Below are positions 59,575-64,000 of a DNA stretch of 64,000 bases, piece after piece. The position numbers and the translations under genes were made by a program. Position 1 is the first letter of the stretch; every line of letters starts with the position of its first letter. The stretch is from Pagrus major (lineage: Eukaryota; Chordata; Actinopteri; Spariformes; Sparidae): the NCBI RefSeq assembly GCF_040436345.1, contig NC_133232.1:28955315-29019314 (forward strand). Direction: 5' to 3'. Under the pieces are notes generated by a model. That model ran no database searches. It had not been told where the DNA came from and saw only the letters and a program-made list of their open reading frames with translations.

Positions 59575-59578
59575 GTAC

Positions 59579-59624
<46 letters not shown>
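59575..59624. repeat. CA microsatellite
   Basis: About 20 uninterrupted AC units after a short imperfect start. Confidence 0.95.
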
Positions 59625-59627
<3 letters not shown>

Positions 59628-59699
59628 CAGACCACACGGGCTGTTATCAAGGCTCCTGGTGATAACATTCCAGTACATTCCTGTCAGGACTTTCCGGCG

Positions 59700-62600
59700 C
59701 TCCATCAGCCTCCATTCAGTCGCTATTACTGAGGCAAGGTTGTAAAATGTTATAACCAGAGTTCAAAAAATGAAAAACACAACGCAAGCACCAACCAATA
59801 TTTCTATATTAGCAATGCAGACAGCTGTATTCAGCAAAAGTGCTCCAAAGACCAACTGTTGGCTACCCGCCCAGCACCAAACAGCAGAGAGACACAATCA
59901 GCAGCTAGCCACCGAACACTGGAGAGCAGCGAGCGAGCTAAAGAAAGCCAAACAGATATTTTTACTCAGGAGTTGTTGTTGTAGACCCAGAGCTGAAAGA
60001 ATAGTAGATATTGGACTTAGATGTGTCAGGTTGCTTGTAATACGACTTCAAATGGATGCTAATGTTGCTCTGTAACTTGTGTAAATTAGCAACTGTTTGC
60101 TAACATGTCCCCCATAATAACTTTAAAGATCACGATATGTTTATTAAAGACACCGCTATGCCTCAAATGTAATTAATGAATATGAAAGTAACTACTGGGT
60201 TTGTGGTTTTATTCTCGGTTACAGTGATAAATTAGGTTGTTGTGAAATACTGTATATACTTAAAACATTTTTTAGCTAGAGCTGGTTGAAGATTGAGTGA
60301 AATATGCTTCCCAAGTGAGAGTTCAAACCAACTTTTCAAAACAAGTTGACTGGGAGTCGACAGAGAATCGTACTTCCAGACTAAAAGAGTCAAACGTGGA
60401 TACGCAGCCGGGAGGTAAGAGTATCTTTTCAGTAGCAAACTCATCAGTGAAAGTCAACTGTCTCTGTGCGCGAAGGAGAGACTCAGAATAAGGAGTGCCA
60501 GCGGGAATGTTCGCTCTGGGGCTGTAAATATTTGGGTCTGTTTACTGAGCCCTTAACAGCAGATTTGTTCCTCTGCTCAAATGACCCAAATGCTTTTTGT
60601 CTCGTCCACGGAAACAGCTTCAGGAAGTTTGATCCGTCTCACGCGGGGCCACACGGTTTGCAGTCACCCGTGCTGTGTTTTCTATCGCGGACTCTTTTGA
60701 TGATTTCCACTCATTCAAACCACATTGGTGTCATAAATAATGATGGCTTTGCTTTGAGCTGGCCTGCCATTCCACGTTTGCAGCTGCGTGGCCGTCTGTG
60801 ACTCCGTCCAGACCTCCCTTTCACTCCAGATTGGTACTCGTGATCAGAGACGAAGAAACGCTCTCTGTTCTCACCAACCGACTCTCATCTCACAGGATTT
60901 TCTAGCATTCCCTGAGTTATTTCTCCGCTCTGGTATCAGTTAAGATTACCCAAATATTCAACCCACACTTGGGTCGTTCCTATCAAATATTTTGGCACCG
61001 ATCTTCCCATCATACTGGGAGGTTTTTCACGAGGAATTGAGGACATAAAATTTATTTGCTTTAGTTAATTTCCCAGTTGCACGGCATTGTTTTCAGGGTC
61101 AGGATTTTTCTTCAGGCTCCTGGCTAACATAACAAGAATAATATTAGTGATAAAAAAAAATGAAACTAAAAAGAAACATGACAGTCAAAGATCATCGGGT
61201 TTGGTTCTAAGTTGTATCTGGTTCACATAATAAGAAATTATACACCAGTTTGCATTCATTTTTCTCCCAACAATGCAGTTGTTTTCTTATCCTTCTACAG
61301 AAACTGGCATTTTGACTGATTCGACAACAATCTGTGAAGTGACTTAATAGCGATAAGTGGATTCAATGTGCCCTTTGGGGCCGATAATTCCTGTTGTAAC
61401 CATTAGATGACTTGATTAGGCCAACAGATGCCCGTCTCCTTTCCATATATCCAGGCCAGAGAGATGTTTTCAGGTTGTTATGGGTAGCCAGAGGTTGGAG
61501 CGTCGAGATACCGCTTGGGACGACTTCCAATCCCCGCACCCTTCAATCTGCCCAGACTGGTTAAAGATATGAAGAGACACACTTTCCACCTCTCTCCTGA
61601 TGGATCTCATCCCAGTCAGTTTGCATTCCTTAGTCCTGTTTTCGGCGTTTTTTTCCTTTTTTTTCCTCCTCCTTTCCTCTCGCGGCTCACGCAGCCAAAC
61701 TGTAATGACATCATGCCGGAGGGGAAGTCGGGCTGAGAACGTACCCACAAGGCCCTGCAGGAGAACCGGGGACCAACGGGAGGAGGGGTATGTCCTGAGA
61801 TATTTATCAGGGAGGAAAAATATAATAACGTCTGAAAAAGGTTATTCCTGGCACGGACGAAGCTCTTTTGTCAAGTGCTGCTGCAACAACACGTCGACTG
61901 AAAATGTGGAAAATGTCCGCTCTGTTTTGACCTGATGATGAGGAGATAAAGAGGACACACAGATGGGGTGGGAGGGATTTGATGAAAAGGGACTGGGTGA
62001 AGAAGCAATAAATATATCCGGATGGAGAAAAAAAAAGGGGACATAAAACAGTGAGGCACAGGCACAAGGGGACATTCAGTTCACAGTCCCTCTCTTTGAA
62101 AACTGCTCTCTGAAAAGGCTCCTGTTTCTGCGGTTTCTAAGTGACGAGAGGGTTCGGTCAAGAGCTGCAGGGTTGTTATAAAAGGTCCACTCGGCTGTTT
62201 TAAGTCTCAGATGGTTTGCTTGAATCTGATGCCAATTATCAGATTAAAGGGTCCAGAGGAAAAAAAAAACCCTGTGATCCAGTTAATAAATCCCCATTTG
62301 CTTATAGAAACTGTCGTGGGGCCCTCACAGCATGTCAGCTTGAACGGTCCTGATCCCTCGGCCCACCGCGTTGGCACATTAACGTCTTTGACTCAGTCTG
62401 ACTTACACATGAGGGATGAACTCTGTCCAATACGGAGCCGTTACAGGCTTTGACTTGACGCAGCGCCATTTCCATGGAAATTGAAGGTATGCCTGCTCAC
62501 ACATACCCGGCGTGAACTCACTCATCTGGAATCCTCCAGGCTGAACAAGCTCAGCGCCGACAGCTACCAGTAATGACATATATTAGGGAATCCTGCACAA

Positions 62601-63440
62601 ACATTATGAAGAAAGTTAAACACAAGTGTCCCACAGATGGCTGGTAACCTGCTGGCTTTCATCTCATTTGTTTTCCTCGCTCGCCTGTCACACGGCGACA
62701 GACTAATAACGCACTTCCCTGAAAAGTGGTCGCGCGTTAATGAACACGACAGGTTTTTTCTCCAGAGAGGAGGAAAAAGCGGGTCTCTGAGGATTTCTGT
62801 CTTGTTTTGTTTTCTTAAATGAATCATCTTGGAAAGTGTGAGTGTGTGAGTCGGTCAGAGACAGCGACCGAGAGTGTGTGAGGACTGGAGGGGTCAGAGG
62901 TCGCTGACCTTCAGGACCTCAGTGTTAAAGTGACAGAAAAATACATCGCTGACTCTCGCTCTTGTTTGTAATAATGTCTTTTCTGCTAATGGAAACAGTA
63001 GTGAGCTGCTGTCCGATCTGCCCTACAAAGGCAAACAGCATTAAGAAGCAGTGAATTAAGTCTATAGGCGTATTTCAGGGAATAAATGTATCTGTGTCTG
63101 TCTTCTATTAAATGTGTTAATATAATATGTTGAGCTGACTCGTTTGGATTTAACTACAAATCCTCATTTACATAATGTGGAAAAACAAACTGACTCCCAA
63201 GATGTCAGTTCATCAAAACTCTTATTTTTCAAGTAACCGGAGAAAGTTTCAGCTGAGTTACGACCAAGTAGTCACTGCGTTTCGTCTTCCACTTCCATGT
63301 CAGTGGAGAAACTGGTGTTAATCGCAGTAAATTTGAACATCGTGCCATTTATGTTAGTTTTCCACGAAGAAGACCTCTTAAGTTCTCAATCGTTTTGGCT
63401 CGTGACGCTGTAAAATGAAGCAATATTTACAGTGAACGGC
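59700..63440. other. Repeat-poor non-coding stretch
   Basis: No recognised exon or mobile element in 3.7 kb, unusually clean for this window. High-complexity islands lie at about 60.48-60.83, 61.38-61.56 and 62.27-62.80 kb. Confidence 0.5.
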
Positions 63441-63449
63441 CTTAATGTG

Positions 63450-63545
63450 CATATCAGAATCAGAATCAGAATCAGAATCAGAAATCCTTTATTTGTCCCG
63501 CAAATGGGGAAATTCCTTAGTCACAGCAGCCAAAGGACAGTATCA
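63450..63545 (+). mobile_element. LINE-type 3' tail with AGAATC repeats
   Basis: (CAGAAT)n is followed by AAATCCTTTATTTGTCCCGC and AAATGGGGAAATTCC, a very common fish retroelement end. The AT-rich sequence to 63.66 kb may belong to it. Confidence 0.7.
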
Positions 63546-64000
63546 CACTTAAACAATAATAAAAAGTAAAAAATAAACAATATAATAGAGATAAGAAATA
63601 GAATTAACTCGTATATATATAGTATTTACAATATGACATAGTATTTATAATATAACTCATCAGCAGTTCAACTAAACAGTAAATTTTCCTTCTCAGATTG
63701 TTTTAATAGACGAGAGGAGGTGAGAGTATCGACCACTTCACAAGAAACATCTAAACTAAAAGAATAATAAGCAGAAGGAGCTTAAAGTCATAAATGTGAA
63801 GCCTGCAGGGGGCAACTTCGCTGGTTGCAAGAAGAAGTCCGATTGTTTATAAGCTTATGAGAAAATGACTCTACTTCTCACTTGATTTATTACCTGAGTA
63901 AACATTTTCCTCGTGAGTTTATGGTCTCAATCTCTTGTTTCCAGTCTTCTTCAAAACAGCACGACTGTTATTTAGTAAATTTTGGTCCCATTTACAGTAA

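Overview
This is vertebrate nuclear DNA, almost certainly from a percomorph-type teleost. The genes are split by spliceosomal introns with GT/AG borders. The three proteins that can be assembled are vertebrate families. The spacer DNA is AT-rich and full of short non-autonomous DNA transposons (MITE-like), L2/CR1-type LINE scraps and CA, GATAC and CTG microsatellites typical of compact fish genomes. There is no operon structure, and no tRNA, rRNA or CRISPR was seen.

Layout. 1-6.9 kb: non-coding, repeat-bearing. 7.0-19.9 kb (+): a sestrin gene, with a GC-rich promoter, a long repeat-filled first intron and nine assembled coding exons (about 444 aa), ending at a poly(A) signal near 19.89 kb. 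22.2-31.7 kb (-): foxo4. Two coding exons (661 aa) split the forkhead domain after the GWK motif, a separate exon lies wholly in the 3'UTR, and a GC-rich promoter with an NRF1-type palindrome lies near 31.7 kb. 31.8-36.1 kb: intergenic, repeats only. 36.1-44.8 kb (+): ubl3, five coding exons and 117 aa, ending in a CLLL prenylation box. 44.8-64 kb: no recognisable gene; nested MITEs, two degenerate LINE copies, microsatellites, some repeat-free high-complexity islands, and one pair of exon-like segments with a poly(A) signal at 53.5-53.8 kb.

How the genes relate. FOXO factors and sestrins belong to one nutrient and stress circuit (PI3K-AKT to FOXO to sestrin, then inhibition of mTORC1 through GATOR2). 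Sestrin and foxo4 lie tail to tail here, as SESN1 and FOXO3 do in human. UBL3 shares a chromosome with FOXO1 in human. The window therefore looks like a third copy of an ancestral SESN-FOXO-UBL3 block made by whole-genome duplication. It appears to retain a sestrin that mammals lack beside FOXO4. That sestrin keeps the peroxidase-like Cys/Tyr/His triad and the GATOR2-facing Asp-Asp motif. It has lost part of the leucine-pocket lid and no GPS-x-FIP N-terminal segment was found. This is the most interesting item in the window.
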